Notes: generated by a model from the sequence alone, not told the origin. A DNA stretch of 57,003 nucleotides from Pseudomonas sp. A-1 (GCF_004801855.1 NZ_SSTC01000025.1:1-57003), one strand, 5' to 3'. Numbered from the stretch's first letter, positions 1-7,737 are shown. Program-made: numbers and translations.

Positions 1-2
1 AG

Positions 3-281
3 CGCGCCCCGCAGCGCCCGGCGCCGAGCGCCAGGCCGGCCGCCGCCACCAGCCGCGGCGAGGCGAGAAGCCCGCGCGAAGCCGGCACGGTGAAGTGGTT
101 CAACACCTCCAAGGGCTTCGGCTTCATCTCCCGCGACAGCGGCGACGACATCTTCGTGCACTTCCGCGCCATCCGCGGCGACGGCCACCGGGTGCTGGTC
201 GAGGGCCAGCGCGTGGAGTTCACCGTGGTCCAGCGCGACAAGGGTCTGCAGGCCGAGGACGTGCAGATCCTCGAGGACTGA
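3..281 (+). CDS. Cold-shock-domain protein, 5' end outside the window
   Basis: The C-terminal 65 residues form a cold-shock (CspA-type OB-fold) domain. They start with TVKWFN and carry the RNP1-like KGFGFI and RNP2-like DIFVHF motifs, which bind single-stranded RNA or DNA. The frame stays open upstream to the window edge through an Arg/Ala/Pro-rich segment, so this is either a longer protein with a disordered N-terminus or a short CspA using the GTG at 90. I favour the longer form, because no ribosome binding site precedes position 90 and many Pseudomonas cold-shock proteins carry extensions. A strong terminator follows. The slyX/HIT neighbours match the locus recalled near PA0961 in P. aeruginosa. 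Confidence 0.85.
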   Translation, partial: RAPQRPAPSARPAAATSRGEARSPREAGTVKWFNTSKGFGFISRDSGDDIFVHFRAIRGDGHRVLVEGQRVEFTVVQRDKGLQAEDVQILED

Positions 282-291
282 GCCCCTTCGC

Positions 292-327
292 AACGACAGC
301 GCCCGCCAATCGGCGGGCGCTGTCGTT
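292..327. terminator. Intrinsic terminator between csp and slyX
   Basis: A perfect 16-bp inverted repeat (292-307 with 312-327) has a four-base AATC loop and ends in GTCGTTT. It lies 11 bases after the cold-shock stop and between two convergent genes, so it may serve both. Confidence 0.85.
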
Positions 328-335
328 TGCGGACT

Positions 336-365
336 CGGTCATTCGCGACCCGGTCATTCGCGACC
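336..365. repeat. Perfect tandem duplication of a 15-mer
   Basis: CGGTCATTCGCGACC occurs twice with no spacer (336-350 and 351-365), directly before the slyX stop codon on the other strand. No function is apparent. It could be a replication-slippage product or a remnant of a longer array. Confidence 0.8.
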
Positions 366-368
366 TGC

Positions 369-575
369 TCAGTAGTGCGGCGGCGGCGCCTCGTCCTCGG
401 CGGGACCGATCTGGCCGACCAGCTCGGCCTGGCGCGCGGCCAGCGCGGCGATCTGGCGCTGCAGCAGATCGATCAGCCGGCCCTGGGCGAGCAGCTCGTC
501 GCTGAGCTGCTGCAGGGTGTCGTCCTGGAAGGCCAGGCGGGTTTCCAGTTCGGTGACGCGCAGCTCCAGACTCAT
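369..575 (-). CDS. slyX: SlyX family protein
   Basis: A 68-residue protein of the SlyX family (about 70 residues). It is almost entirely one amphipathic helix with leucine/glutamine heptads, as expected of a short coiled coil, and ends in the typical acidic/proline tail EDEAPPPHY. Its biochemical role is unknown; the E. coli name comes from its position next to slyD. The start codon overlaps the stop of the upstream HIT gene by four bases (ATGA), so the two are translationally coupled. Confidence 0.93.
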   Translation of the reverse strand: MSLELRVTELETRLAFQDDTLQQLSDELLAQGRLIDLLQRQIAALAARQAELVGQIGPAEDEAPPPHY

Positions 576-1006
576 GCGGCCTCCGGGGCGAAGCGGAAGT
601 CCTCGGGATCGAGCACCAGGCGCAGCTTGGCGCGCACCTCGCGGACCTGCTCCGCGGTGTAGGGCTGCGCCGGCTGGCGCCCCCACACCGGCGCCGGCCA
701 GGCGGCGTCGTTGCGCCGCCGCACGATCACGTGCATGTGCAGCTGGCTGACCACGTTGCCGAGGGTGGCGACGTTCATCTTGTCGGCCTTGAAGGTGTCC
801 TTGAGCAGCTCGGCGAGCAGCAGGGTCTCGCGCCACAGCGAACGCTGGTCGGCCGCGTCGAGCTGGAACAGCTCGCTGACCTCCTCGCGGCGCGGCACCA
901 GGATGAACCAGGGATAGCTGGCGTCGTTCATCAGCAGCAGGCGGCACAGGGGGAAGTCGCCCATGTGCAGGGTGTCCTGCTCCAGGCGCGGATCGAGGGC
1001 AAACAT
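572..1006 (-). CDS. HIT-like nucleotide-binding protein with a variant triad
   Basis: A 144-residue histidine-triad superfamily protein. The usual HxHxHxx signature is replaced by QLHMHVI (residues 88-94): the first His is Gln, while the middle (nucleophilic) and last His remain. HIT enzymes hydrolyse or transfer nucleotidyl groups, and the substrate here is unknown. The following Arg/Trp-rich segment (RRRNDAAWPAPVWG) is typical of the proteobacterial branch found next to slyX. The start at 1006 is preceded by AAGGAGA. It forms a two-gene operon with slyX. Confidence 0.85.
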   Translation of the reverse strand: MFALDPRLEQDTLHMGDFPLCRLLLMNDASYPWFILVPRREEVSELFQLDAADQRSLWRETLLLAELLKDTFKADKMNVATLGNVVSQLHMHVIVRRRNDAAWPAPVWGRQPAQPYTAEQVREVRAKLRLVLDPEDFRFAPEAA

Positions 1007-1063
1007 GGCTGCATCTCCTTGGGATGGGGTGGCGATGCGCGCCAGTGTGCCACAGCTGCCCCC

Positions 1064-2530
1064 TCAGCTGGCCGGCGACAGGCCGCGCGGCAGCCACACC
1101 TCGACCTGCAGCCCGCCGAGGGGCGACTCCGCCAGCTGGATCTCGCCGCGATGCAGCTCGACGATGCGCTGCACGATGGACAGCCCCAGGCCGGCGCCCT
1201 GCCCCTCGCCCTGGCGATAGAAGCGGCGGAACAGCAGCTCGCGCTGCTCGGCCGGCACGCCCGGGCCGCTGTCGGCCACCCGCAGACCGACGCGCTGCGC
1301 CTCGGCCTGCAGGCTGACGGCGATGCGCCCGCCCGGCGGCGTGTACTGCACGGCATTGCCGACCAGATTCTGCAGCAGGGTGCCGAGGCTCGGCGCATCG
1401 CCCAGCAGGCGGTGGTCCGCCATGTCGTCGCAGTCGAAGCTCAGCTCCTGGTCGCGCTCCAGCGCCAGCGGGATCAGCTCGGCCAGTTCGCCGCGCACGT
1501 AGCTCGCCAGGTCCAGCTCGGCCATGCCCAGCTGGCGGGCAGCCGGCTCCAGGCGCGCCAGGGTCAGCAGCTGGGTCACCACGCGGGTGGCGCGCTCGAC
1601 CCCGGCCACCAGCTGGCGCAGGGCCGCCTCGCGGTCGGCGGCTTCCGGCGCCTCCAGAGCGTTCTGCGCGTGGATGCGCAACACCGCCAGCGGCGTGCGC
1701 AGCTCGTGGGCGGCGTCGGCGAGGAAGCGCTTCTCCCGCTCCAGCAGGGTGGTGACCTGGAGGAGCAGGCGGTTGAGTGCGGCGACCATCGGCTCCAGCT
1801 CCTGGGGCAACGGCGCCAGGGTCAGCGGGGCGAGGTTTTCCGCATCGCGCGCCTTGATCAGCCCGACCACCTGCTGCAGCGGCCGCAGGCCGAGGCCGAC
1901 CGCCGACCATACCAGCAGCGCCAGCAGCGGCAGGCCGACAAGGTCGGGCAGCAGGCTGCGCAGGGTGATGCTGCCGACCAGTTCGCCACGCACATCCTCG
2001 CGCTCGGCGACCAGGATCCAGTGGCGGTCGGCCAGGTCCTGGCGCACGAACAGCCGCCACTTCGCATCCGCCAGGCTCAGCGTGTGGTAGCCGACCAGCC
2101 GCTCGGCCCGGGCGGCCAGCGACACGCCTGCCGGCGCCTGCGCGCCGGTCTGCTGCAGCAGGCTGGCCAGCAGCCCGGGGGGTGCGCTGGCCGACTGCAG
2201 CAGCACCTGTCCCCGCCCGTCGAGCACCTGGAAGGCCAGCTTGGTTTCGTAGCGGTGTCCCTCGACGAGCGCCGGGCCACCATCCGGCTCGTCCCGCACG
2301 CGCAGGGCGGCATCCAGCGCCTGCTGCAGGGTCGCACGCAGCGCCGGCGACAGCTCGCCGCCGACCATGCCCTCGAGCAGACGCGCACTCTGCGCCAGCT
2401 GGGCATCGAACAGCTCCTCGATCTCGTGCTTGGCGTCGCTGTAGCTGAGCCAGGAGATCACCGTCAGCGCCAGGATCAGCACCCCCAGCACCCGCGCCAG
2501 GGTGCGCGAGCGGATCGAGCGCAGCCTCAC
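1064..2530 (-). CDS. QseC/TctE-type sensor histidine kinase
   Basis: A 488-residue membrane histidine kinase. It has one N-terminal transmembrane helix (about 12-30), a periplasmic 2CSK_N-like sensor domain (about 31-190; FQVLDGRGQVL and KWRLFVRQD resemble QseC), a second membrane helix (about 193-213), and a HAMP-like linker. The HisKA domain carries AHELRTP with phospho-acceptor His275. The HATPase_c domain has an N box (NLVGNAVQYTP), a G1 box (DSGPGVP) and a G2 box (GAGLGLS). The GTG start overlaps the stop of the upstream regulator gene by three bases (GTGA), so I chose it over the longer open frame. The signal is unknown. Together with the regulator it probably controls the adjoining hemolysin/ligase operon. 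Confidence 0.92.
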   Translation of the reverse strand: MRLRSIRSRTLARVLGVLILALTVISWLSYSDAKHEIEELFDAQLAQSARLLEGMVGGELSPALRATLQQALDAALRVRDEPDGGPALVEGHRYETKLAFQVLDGRGQVLLQSASAPPGLLASLLQQTGAQAPAGVSLAARAERLVGYHTLSLADAKWRLFVRQDLADRHWILVAEREDVRGELVGSITLRSLLPDLVGLPLLALLVWSAVGLGLRPLQQVVGLIKARDAENLAPLTLAPLPQELEPMVAALNRLLLQVTTLLEREKRFLADAAHELRTPLAVLRIHAQNALEAPEAADREAALRQLVAGVERATRVVTQLLTLARLEPAARQLGMAELDLASYVRGELAELIPLALERDQELSFDCDDMADHRLLGDAPSLGTLLQNLVGNAVQYTPPGGRIAVSLQAEAQRVGLRVADSGPGVPAEQRELLFRRFYRQGEGQGAGLGLSIVQRIVELHRGEIQLAESPLGGLQVEVWLPRGLSPAS

Positions 2531-3186
2531 GCCTTGTCCACCAGATAGCCGACGCCACGCACGGTGCGGATCAGCTCGGGGAAGAACTTCTTGCGCAGGT
2601 GGTGCACGTGCACCTCGAGGGCGTTGCTCTCCACCTCCTCGTCCCAGCCGTAGAGCACCTGCTGCAGCCGGTCGCGGGTCAGCACCCGCCCGGGCTGGGC
2701 GAGCAGCTCGTGGAGGAGGAGAAACTCCTTGCGCGGCAAGTTGACCGCCACGCCCTGGAAGGTCACCTGCTGGCTGTCCGGCTCCAGACGGATGCCGCGA
2801 TACTCCAGCGCCGGCTGGGCGCGACCGAAACTGCGCCGCAGCAGGGCGCGCAGGCGCGCCTTGAGCTCGGCGACGTCGAAGGGCTTGACCAAGTAATCGT
2901 CGGCGCCGGCATCGAGGCCGGCGATGCGGTCGCTGGTGGCGTCGCGCGCGGTGAGCACCAGCACCGGCATCGCATTGCCGGCGCCGCGCAGGCGGCGCAG
3001 CACCTCCAGGCCATCCATGCGCGGCAGGCCGAGATCCAGCACGCACAGATCGAAATCCTCGTGACTGAGGGCATGCCAGGCGCTGGCGCCGTCCTGCACC
3101 CAATCAACGGTATAGCCCTCGGGCTTGAGCGCAGTGCGGATACCCTCGCCCAGCCCCCTGTCGTCCTCCACCAGCAAAATCCGCAT
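2527..3186 (-). CDS. OmpR-family response regulator, QseB/PmrA/TctD-like
   Basis: A 219-residue regulator. The receiver domain (1-115) has acidic residues ED at 7-9, phospho-acceptor Asp51, Thr79 and Lys101. The C-terminal winged-helix DNA-binding domain (about 125-217) has the hallmark HVHHLRKK recognition helix and ends in IRTVRGVGY. It is coupled to the kinase by overlapping stop and start codons. QseB and PmrA relatives recognise direct repeats of CTTAA spaced one helical turn apart. Such a repeat lies at 7722-7737 upstream of the nearby operon, the likely target. No such site was found in its own upstream region (3187-3286). Confidence 0.93.
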   Translation of the reverse strand: MRILLVEDDRGLGEGIRTALKPEGYTVDWVQDGASAWHALSHEDFDLCVLDLGLPRMDGLEVLRRLRGAGNAMPVLVLTARDATSDRIAGLDAGADDYLVKPFDVAELKARLRALLRRSFGRAQPALEYRGIRLEPDSQQVTFQGVAVNLPRKEFLLLHELLAQPGRVLTRDRLQQVLYGWDEEVESNALEVHVHHLRKKFFPELIRTVRGVGYLVDKA

Positions 3187-3286
3187 CCACGCCTCCTCGA
3201 TTCGGGACCCTGACCGGCACGAAAACGCCGGGCGGGCGAGAGTATCGCACCCTCGCCGACCCGGCGCTCGAATCGTCGCCGGCGAC

Positions 3287-3943
3287 TCAGCGCAGCTTGG
3301 CCCGCGCCTTCTCCAGCAGTGCCTGGGCCTCCTTGCGGCGGCCGGCGTCGGCCACCTCGCGCCCCGGGCGCGGCGGTGCCGCCAGCGCCTGCTCCAGCAC
3401 CTTCTCGGCTTCGGCATAGCGCTTCTCGCGCAGCAGGAAGTCACCGTAGAAGTAGTTGGGGTCGATGCCATCGGGATTGAGAGTCAGCGCCTGCTTGAGC
3501 AACTGCTCGGCGCGCTCGTCGTCGCCGAAGCCGACCGGCCAGCCCGGCACCTGATAGTAGAGCGAGCCCAGGCTGGTATAGGCCGAACCATCGAGGGCCT
3601 TGGGATCGAGTTCGATCGCCCGCTCGAACTGGCTGCGCGCCTGCTTGACCAGGTCCAGGGCGCCCAGCCCGCCCTTGGCGCCGGCCCAGGTGCTGAGGAT
3701 GATGCCGTTCCAGATCAGCAGCTCGGGGGCCTGCGGCTCGGCCTTGACGACGGCCTCGGCCTCGCCCGCCAGCCTGGCGAAGGCAGCCTCGCGCTGCGCC
3801 TCGGGCAGTTGGTAGTTGATCTCGGCCCAGCGCCCCTGCAACTGCTTCAGGCTCTGCTCGCCGGCAGCGGTGAGGGCGAAGCTCGGCAGGCTGAGCAGCA
3901 GGGCGCCGCCGAGGACCAGATTGCGCACGAAGGATTTCGACAT
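3287..3943 (-). CDS. Secreted TPR-repeat protein
   Basis: A 218-residue protein with a Sec signal peptide (about 1-23, ending SLPSFA), so it is probably periplasmic. It contains TPR-like helical repeats: SQFERAIELDPKALDGSAY, QLLKQALTLNPDG and AEAEKVLEQAL. An unusual PGWPVGFGDDE segment sits between the repeats. TPRs mediate protein contacts; no catalytic motif is visible. The start at 3943 is preceded by GGAGTGG at good spacing, so the longer open frame was not used. It is the last gene on the operon side, 116 bases after the dehydrogenase stop, and 100 bases before the regulator start. It may be co-transcribed with either. Confidence 0.8.
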   Translation of the reverse strand: MSKSFVRNLVLGGALLLSLPSFALTAAGEQSLKQLQGRWAEINYQLPEAQREAAFARLAGEAEAVVKAEPQAPELLIWNGIILSTWAGAKGGLGALDLVKQARSQFERAIELDPKALDGSAYTSLGSLYYQVPGWPVGFGDDERAEQLLKQALTLNPDGIDPNYFYGDFLLREKRYAEAEKVLEQALAAPPRPGREVADAGRRKEAQALLEKARAKLR

Positions 3944-4059
3944 GGTTCCACTCCATTCCCGGGATACGTGCCCGCTGGCCGGCCTCGGGCGCAGTCGCCG
4001 CGCCCTCGGACCGCACCAGCTCAGCATCGACGACACACAGCCAGCAGGGGCTGCGCCGC

Positions 4060-4851
4060 TCACGACTTGCCGCGCGCGAAGCGCTGGATGATCGGCAGCT
4101 GCTTGCGCAGCGCCTGGTCGACAACCCGCGGCAGCAGGCTGTTGAGACGCACGAAGAGCTTTTCCGGCCAGCCGAGGTAGAGCTCCTCGCTTTCGCGACC
4201 GATGGCGGCGACCACCGCCTCGGCCACCCAGGCCGGGTCGTCCATCGCCACCTTCAGCTCGTCGTTCATCGCCACCACGCTCTGCTCGTTCATGCTGGTG
4301 CGGGTGGCGCGCGGGGCCACGTACATGACCTTGACCCGGGTGTCGGCCAGTTCGCGACGCAGCGCCTCGGAAAAACCGCGCAGGGCGAACTTGCTGGCGC
4401 AGTAGGCCGCGAAGCCCGGATAGCCGATCGAACCGAAGGTCGAGCCGATGTTCACCACCAGCGCCCGCTCCTGCTGGCGCAGCATGGGCAGCAGGCGGTG
4501 GGTCAGCTGCAGGGTGGCCGTGACGTTGAGCTGGACCAGGGCGGCGATGGCCTCCTCGTCGTGCTGCTCAAGCAGGCTGAAGTGGTTGACCCCGGCCGCG
4601 TTGATCAGCAGGTTGACGCCGCCGATGCGGCGCGCGGCCTGCAGCACCGCATCGCGTCCGGCGCCCTGGGTGATGTCGGCGCACACGCTCTCGGCCCGTC
4701 CGCGGCAGCGCTCCACCAGTTGAGCCAGGCGTTCGGGCTGGCGGCCGACTAGCAGCAGCCGCGCGCCACCGGCGCAGAGGTGTTCGGCCAGTTGCTGGCC
4801 GATGCCGCCGGTGGCACCGGTCAGCAGGATACGGCACTCAGCGAGTTGCAT
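4060..4851 (-). CDS. Short-chain dehydrogenase/reductase
   Basis: A 263-residue classical SDR. It has the Rossmann cofactor motif TGATGGIG (11-18), NAAG (84-87), catalytic Ser137 (NIGST), and the YxxxK pair Tyr150/Lys154. Arg37 just after the second strand suggests NADP preference. The C-terminus carries a hydrophobic, basic tail similar to membrane-associated acyl reductases. The start overlaps the end of the upstream diiron-protein gene by 14 bases. In this operon it could reduce or oxidise a product of the activated acyl or oxygenated intermediate. The substrate is unknown. Confidence 0.88.
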   Translation of the reverse strand: MQLAECRILLTGATGGIGQQLAEHLCAGGARLLLVGRQPERLAQLVERCRGRAESVCADITQGAGRDAVLQAARRIGGVNLLINAAGVNHFSLLEQHDEEAIAALVQLNVTATLQLTHRLLPMLRQQERALVVNIGSTFGSIGYPGFAAYCASKFALRGFSEALRRELADTRVKVMYVAPRATRTSMNEQSVVAMNDELKVAMDDPAWVAEAVVAAIGRESEELYLGWPEKLFVRLNSLLPRVVDQALRKQLPIIQRFARGKS

Positions 4852-5512
4852 GCGGGTTCTCCATCGGCAGCGGCAGGCTGCGGAACATGTCGCCGTAGAG
4901 ACGGTAGACCACCTTGGCGGTGTGCACCACGGCGGCCTGGTCGTCGGCGTCGTCGAGACGGTTCATCAGTTTCTCGAAGAACGCCACGTGGCTGATGTCC
5001 AGGCTGCCATGGGAGGTCAGGTAGCTGAACGCCTGCGCCGGCAGCTGCAGGCGTTCCTGGATGATCTCCGCCGCCTGGGTGGCCAGGGCGATGCTGGTAC
5101 CCTCCAGCACGTTGACCATGCCGAAGAAGCTCACCGGATTGCAGCGGGCGATGCGGTCGTAGACGTAGCTGACCATCAGCTCGGTAGGCAGGTTGGGGGT
5201 GGCCCGGCGCACCGCCTCGGCATCCGCCCCGCAGGCGCGGATGTCGTTGAGGATCCACTCCTGGTGGCCGTACTCCTCCTCGATGTACTCGGCGATCGCG
5301 CCCCGCAGCCACTCCAGGCGCTCCGGCAGGCGTGCGCCGCAGGCCATCAGCAGCGGCACTGTGTGCTTGACGTGATGGTAGGCCTGACCGAGGAAGGCCA
5401 CGTAGGTGTCGAGACTGATCCGCCCCGCCAGCACCTCGCCGAAGATCGGCGCCGCCAGCAGGTACTCGCGTTCGGCCTGGGTCTGCTGCTGCAGGGACTC
5501 GTAGAAACTCAT
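4838..5512 (-). CDS. Heme-oxygenase-like diiron protein (TenA/PqqC/UndA superfamily)
   Basis: A 224-residue all-helical protein of the family often named iron-containing redox enzyme. It has metal-ligand positions typical of heme-oxygenase-like diiron oxidases: Glu80-x2-His83 (EEEYGH), Glu137 (VLEGTS) and His168-x3-Asp172-x2-His175 (HGSLDISH). Members such as UndA and CADD activate oxygen at a diiron site, for example to decarboxylate fatty acids. The reaction here is not known. Its start overlaps the ligase stop by four bases (ATGA) and its end overlaps the dehydrogenase, so it is tightly coupled in the operon. A TenA-like hydrolase role is less likely because the H-x3-D-x2-H triplet is complete. 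Confidence 0.85.
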   Translation of the reverse strand: MSFYESLQQQTQAEREYLLAAPIFGEVLAGRISLDTYVAFLGQAYHHVKHTVPLLMACGARLPERLEWLRGAIAEYIEEEYGHQEWILNDIRACGADAEAVRRATPNLPTELMVSYVYDRIARCNPVSFFGMVNVLEGTSIALATQAAEIIQERLQLPAQAFSYLTSHGSLDISHVAFFEKLMNRLDDADDQAAVVHTAKVVYRLYGDMFRSLPLPMENPHATR

Positions 5513-6990
5513 GGGTGCTGTTCCTCTTGAACTGGGACGCTCGATTCGGCCATCAGACTGGCGATGGCGCTGCGATAGTGCTGAAAGAGCGCGGCGCGGC
5601 GCAGCCGGCCGTTGCTGGTGGCCAAGCCGTTGGCCTCGCCGAAGGGCTGATCGGCGCGCAGCCAGCGGTGCGCACGGGCATAGTCGGGCAGGCCGGCGTT
5701 GACCGCGTCCAGCGCCGCCTGCAGCTGGGCATCGCTCACCTGTGCCGAGCGCGGCACCAGCACCGCAACGTTGGCCGGCAGCGCCTCGCCGTGCAGCCAG
5801 GCCTGGGCGATCGGCAACTGCTGGACCAGCTCGGCCTCGACCCACTCGGGGTTGACGTTGCGGCCGAAGGCGGTGACGAACTGGTGCTTCTTGCGCCCGT
5901 GCAGGACGAGGAAGCCATCTTCCCAGTGCCCCAGGTCGCCGGTGCCCAGCCAGGCATCGGTCTGCGCCGGCTCGCCGAGATAGCCGAGGAAGGTCGCCCC
6001 GCGCACCAGCACCTCGCCGTCGTCAGCCAGACGCACCTCGGCGTGCGGCAGCGGCCGGCCGACGCTGCCGATGCGGCGCTGCCCGGGGGTGTTCAGGCAG
6101 ACCACCGAGGCGCACTCGGACAGGCCGTAGCCCTCGAACACCGGCAGGCCCAGCGCCTCGGCGCGCTCCAGCAGCTGCGGCACCACCCGCCCGCCGCCGA
6201 CGGCGATGAAGTGCAGCGAATCCGGCAGTGCCTGGCCGCCCTCGGCGGCGGTGACCAGCGCCAGCAGCAACTGCGGCAGCAGGATCAGGCTGCTGGGCCG
6301 CACCCGCGCCAAGGTGGCGAGAAACGCCGGCAGCTCGAACTGGCTGGCGCCGCGCATGCCGACGCTCGCCAGCGAAGGGATCTCCAGGCAGGCGCCGAGC
6401 AGCAGCGGCGCATAGTTGCCGGCCAGGTTCTCCAGCAGCACTGCCAGCGGCAGCACGCACAGATGGCGCTCGATACCGCTGCCGGCGGTGGCCCCGGCGA
6501 TGCTCTGCGCCACGCCCAGCATGGCTTCGGCCGACAGGCACACGCCCTTGGGCTGGCCGGTGGTGCCTGAGGTGTAGGTGATCTTCGCCGTACCGGCCGG
6601 TAGCGCCGCCTGTACCGCCGGCTCGCGCCGGTGCAATGCGCCGCAGGGAACGAAACCCAGGACGGCGAACGCCTGCGGCTCGCTGGCGATCAGCGCATCG
6701 ACGCCGGCACTTTCCAGCACATGGCGCTGCTGCGACGGCGAGAAGAACCCCGGAACCGGCACGCAGGGCAGGCCGGCGAACAGCGCCGCCAGATCCCAGA
6801 ACAGCCACTCGGGACCATTGTCCAGCGCCAGGGCCAGACGGCGTACGCCGTGGCGCTCGAGGAGTGCCCGGCGCTCGCCGACCTCATCGAGCAGCTCGGC
6901 GTAGCTCCAGCGGCGAGTACCATCATTCAGTGCAGGGCGCGCACCATGGGCGAGCAGCCGCTGGCGAAAACCTTCAACCACAGGCGACAT
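5509..6990 (-). CDS. AMP-dependent acyl ligase / acyl-CoA synthetase-like protein
   Basis: A 493-residue ANL-superfamily protein. It has the P-loop YTSGTTGQPKG (139-149), the A5 motif EGYGLSEC, and the A7/A8 region GTGDLGHWEDGFLVLHGRKK. The usual A10 catalytic lysine (GK) appears as Gly461-Arg462 (SNGRLRR). These enzymes adenylate a carboxylate and usually pass it to CoA or a carrier thiol; the substrate, perhaps a fatty acid, is inferred. The start at 6990 (GGGGAG seven bases upstream) was preferred to 7014. It overlaps the hemolysin-family gene by 17 bases and the diiron-protein gene by four. Confidence 0.87.
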   Translation of the reverse strand: MSPVVEGFRQRLLAHGARPALNDGTRRWSYAELLDEVGERRALLERHGVRRLALALDNGPEWLFWDLAALFAGLPCVPVPGFFSPSQQRHVLESAGVDALIASEPQAFAVLGFVPCGALHRREPAVQAALPAGTAKITYTSGTTGQPKGVCLSAEAMLGVAQSIAGATAGSGIERHLCVLPLAVLLENLAGNYAPLLLGACLEIPSLASVGMRGASQFELPAFLATLARVRPSSLILLPQLLLALVTAAEGGQALPDSLHFIAVGGGRVVPQLLERAEALGLPVFEGYGLSECASVVCLNTPGQRRIGSVGRPLPHAEVRLADDGEVLVRGATFLGYLGEPAQTDAWLGTGDLGHWEDGFLVLHGRKKHQFVTAFGRNVNPEWVEAELVQQLPIAQAWLHGEALPANVAVLVPRSAQVSDAQLQAALDAVNAGLPDYARAHRWLRADQPFGEANGLATSNGRLRRAALFQHYRSAIASLMAESSVPVQEEQHP

Positions 6991-7672
6991 GGGCAAGCTC
7001 CCCGTCCAGGCCATGACGCGGCTGGTAGCCCAGCCGCCGGTAGATGCCCAGCGCCTGCAGGCGCTGGTGGGCGGCCAGCACGTCGCCGACCATCACCTGC
7101 GGCTGGGTGGCGTAGTAGCTGCCCCAGTCGGCCAGCTCCGCCCCCAGGCGCTGGCCGTCGGCCGGCCCCAGGTGCAGCAGGCTCAGCCCCAGGCGCTGGA
7201 AGCTGTTGAGCAGCAGCGGCGTGCCGGTGAAGGCCACCCAGCGAAAGCCCGCGGTGGCCAGCAGCTCGGTGAGCGACACGATCAGCAGGCGCGCATGCCC
7301 GCCGCCCAGGGCGGCCAGGTTGCCGACCTCGGCGATCCGCCCGCGCGGCGGCAGGCCACCGCCACCCAGTTCGGCGATGCGCTGCTCGACCGGCGCGTCC
7401 AGATAGCGCTCGAGAAACAGCGGGGCGGACTGGCCGCAGCGCACGCCGAGGGCAGCCTGCAACTGCTGCTCCTGATCGTAGAGCCCCAGCAGGCAGGGCA
7501 TGAAATGGCGCACCCGTGCGCCGTAATGTTCGGCGAAGCGCTCGCCGATGAAGTTTTCCAGCTGTCTGCGACGGCTTGTGCACGGCTCTTGCATGGCGAC
7601 ATGCAAGGCCAGCTCGGCGTTCGTACCGACCGTCGCCAGAAAATCGTCCCGACCAGCCTGAAGCGGTGCCAT
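6974..7672 (-). CDS. Thermostable-hemolysin-family protein (GNAT-like)
   Basis: A 232-residue protein resembling the T_hemolysin family (delta-VPH of Vibrio parahaemolyticus). The family hallmark RHFMPCLLG lies at 55-63, followed by a GNAT-like body (GRIAEVGNLAALGGGHARLLI and GFRWVAFTGTPLLLNSFQRLG). Hemolytic activity is the historical name; an acyltransferase-like role is an inference from the GNAT-like pattern. The start at 7672 has a strong GGGGGAGG eight bases upstream, and the longer frame to 7786 would run across the operator-like repeat. It is the first gene of the overlapping operon. Confidence 0.82.
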   Translation of the reverse strand: MAPLQAGRDDFLATVGTNAELALHVAMQEPCTSRRRQLENFIGERFAEHYGARVRHFMPCLLGLYDQEQQLQAALGVRCGQSAPLFLERYLDAPVEQRIAELGGGGLPPRGRIAEVGNLAALGGGHARLLIVSLTELLATAGFRWVAFTGTPLLLNSFQRLGLSLLHLGPADGQRLGAELADWGSYYATQPQVMVGDVLAAHQRLQALGIYRRLGYQPRHGLDGELAHVACG

Positions 7673-7721
7673 GAATGGGGCCTCCCCCTCTAGGGTACTG
7701 AAGCAATTCTGGTAGGTCAGA

Positions 7722-7737
7722 CTTAACGCAGTCTTAA
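7722..7737 (-). promoter_or_regulatory. PmrA/QseB-type direct repeat upstream of the hemolysin-family operon
   Basis: CTTAA at 7722-7726 and CTTAA at 7733-7737 are separated by six bases, an 11-bp periodicity. This matches the direct-repeat box recognised by PmrA/QseB-class OmpR regulators. The flanks also give an inverted ACTTAA...TTAAGT. It lies 50-65 bases upstream of the hemolysin-family start, suitable for activation, and the only OmpR-type regulator in the window is seven genes away at 2527-3186. The divergent oprD gene starts at 7931. Confidence 0.6.

Noticed and set aside
369-2558. A 729-codon minus-strand frame across slyX, HIT and the sensor kinase
   Set aside because: Only the final 68 codons (slyX) are real; the remainder is out of frame with two well-supported genes.
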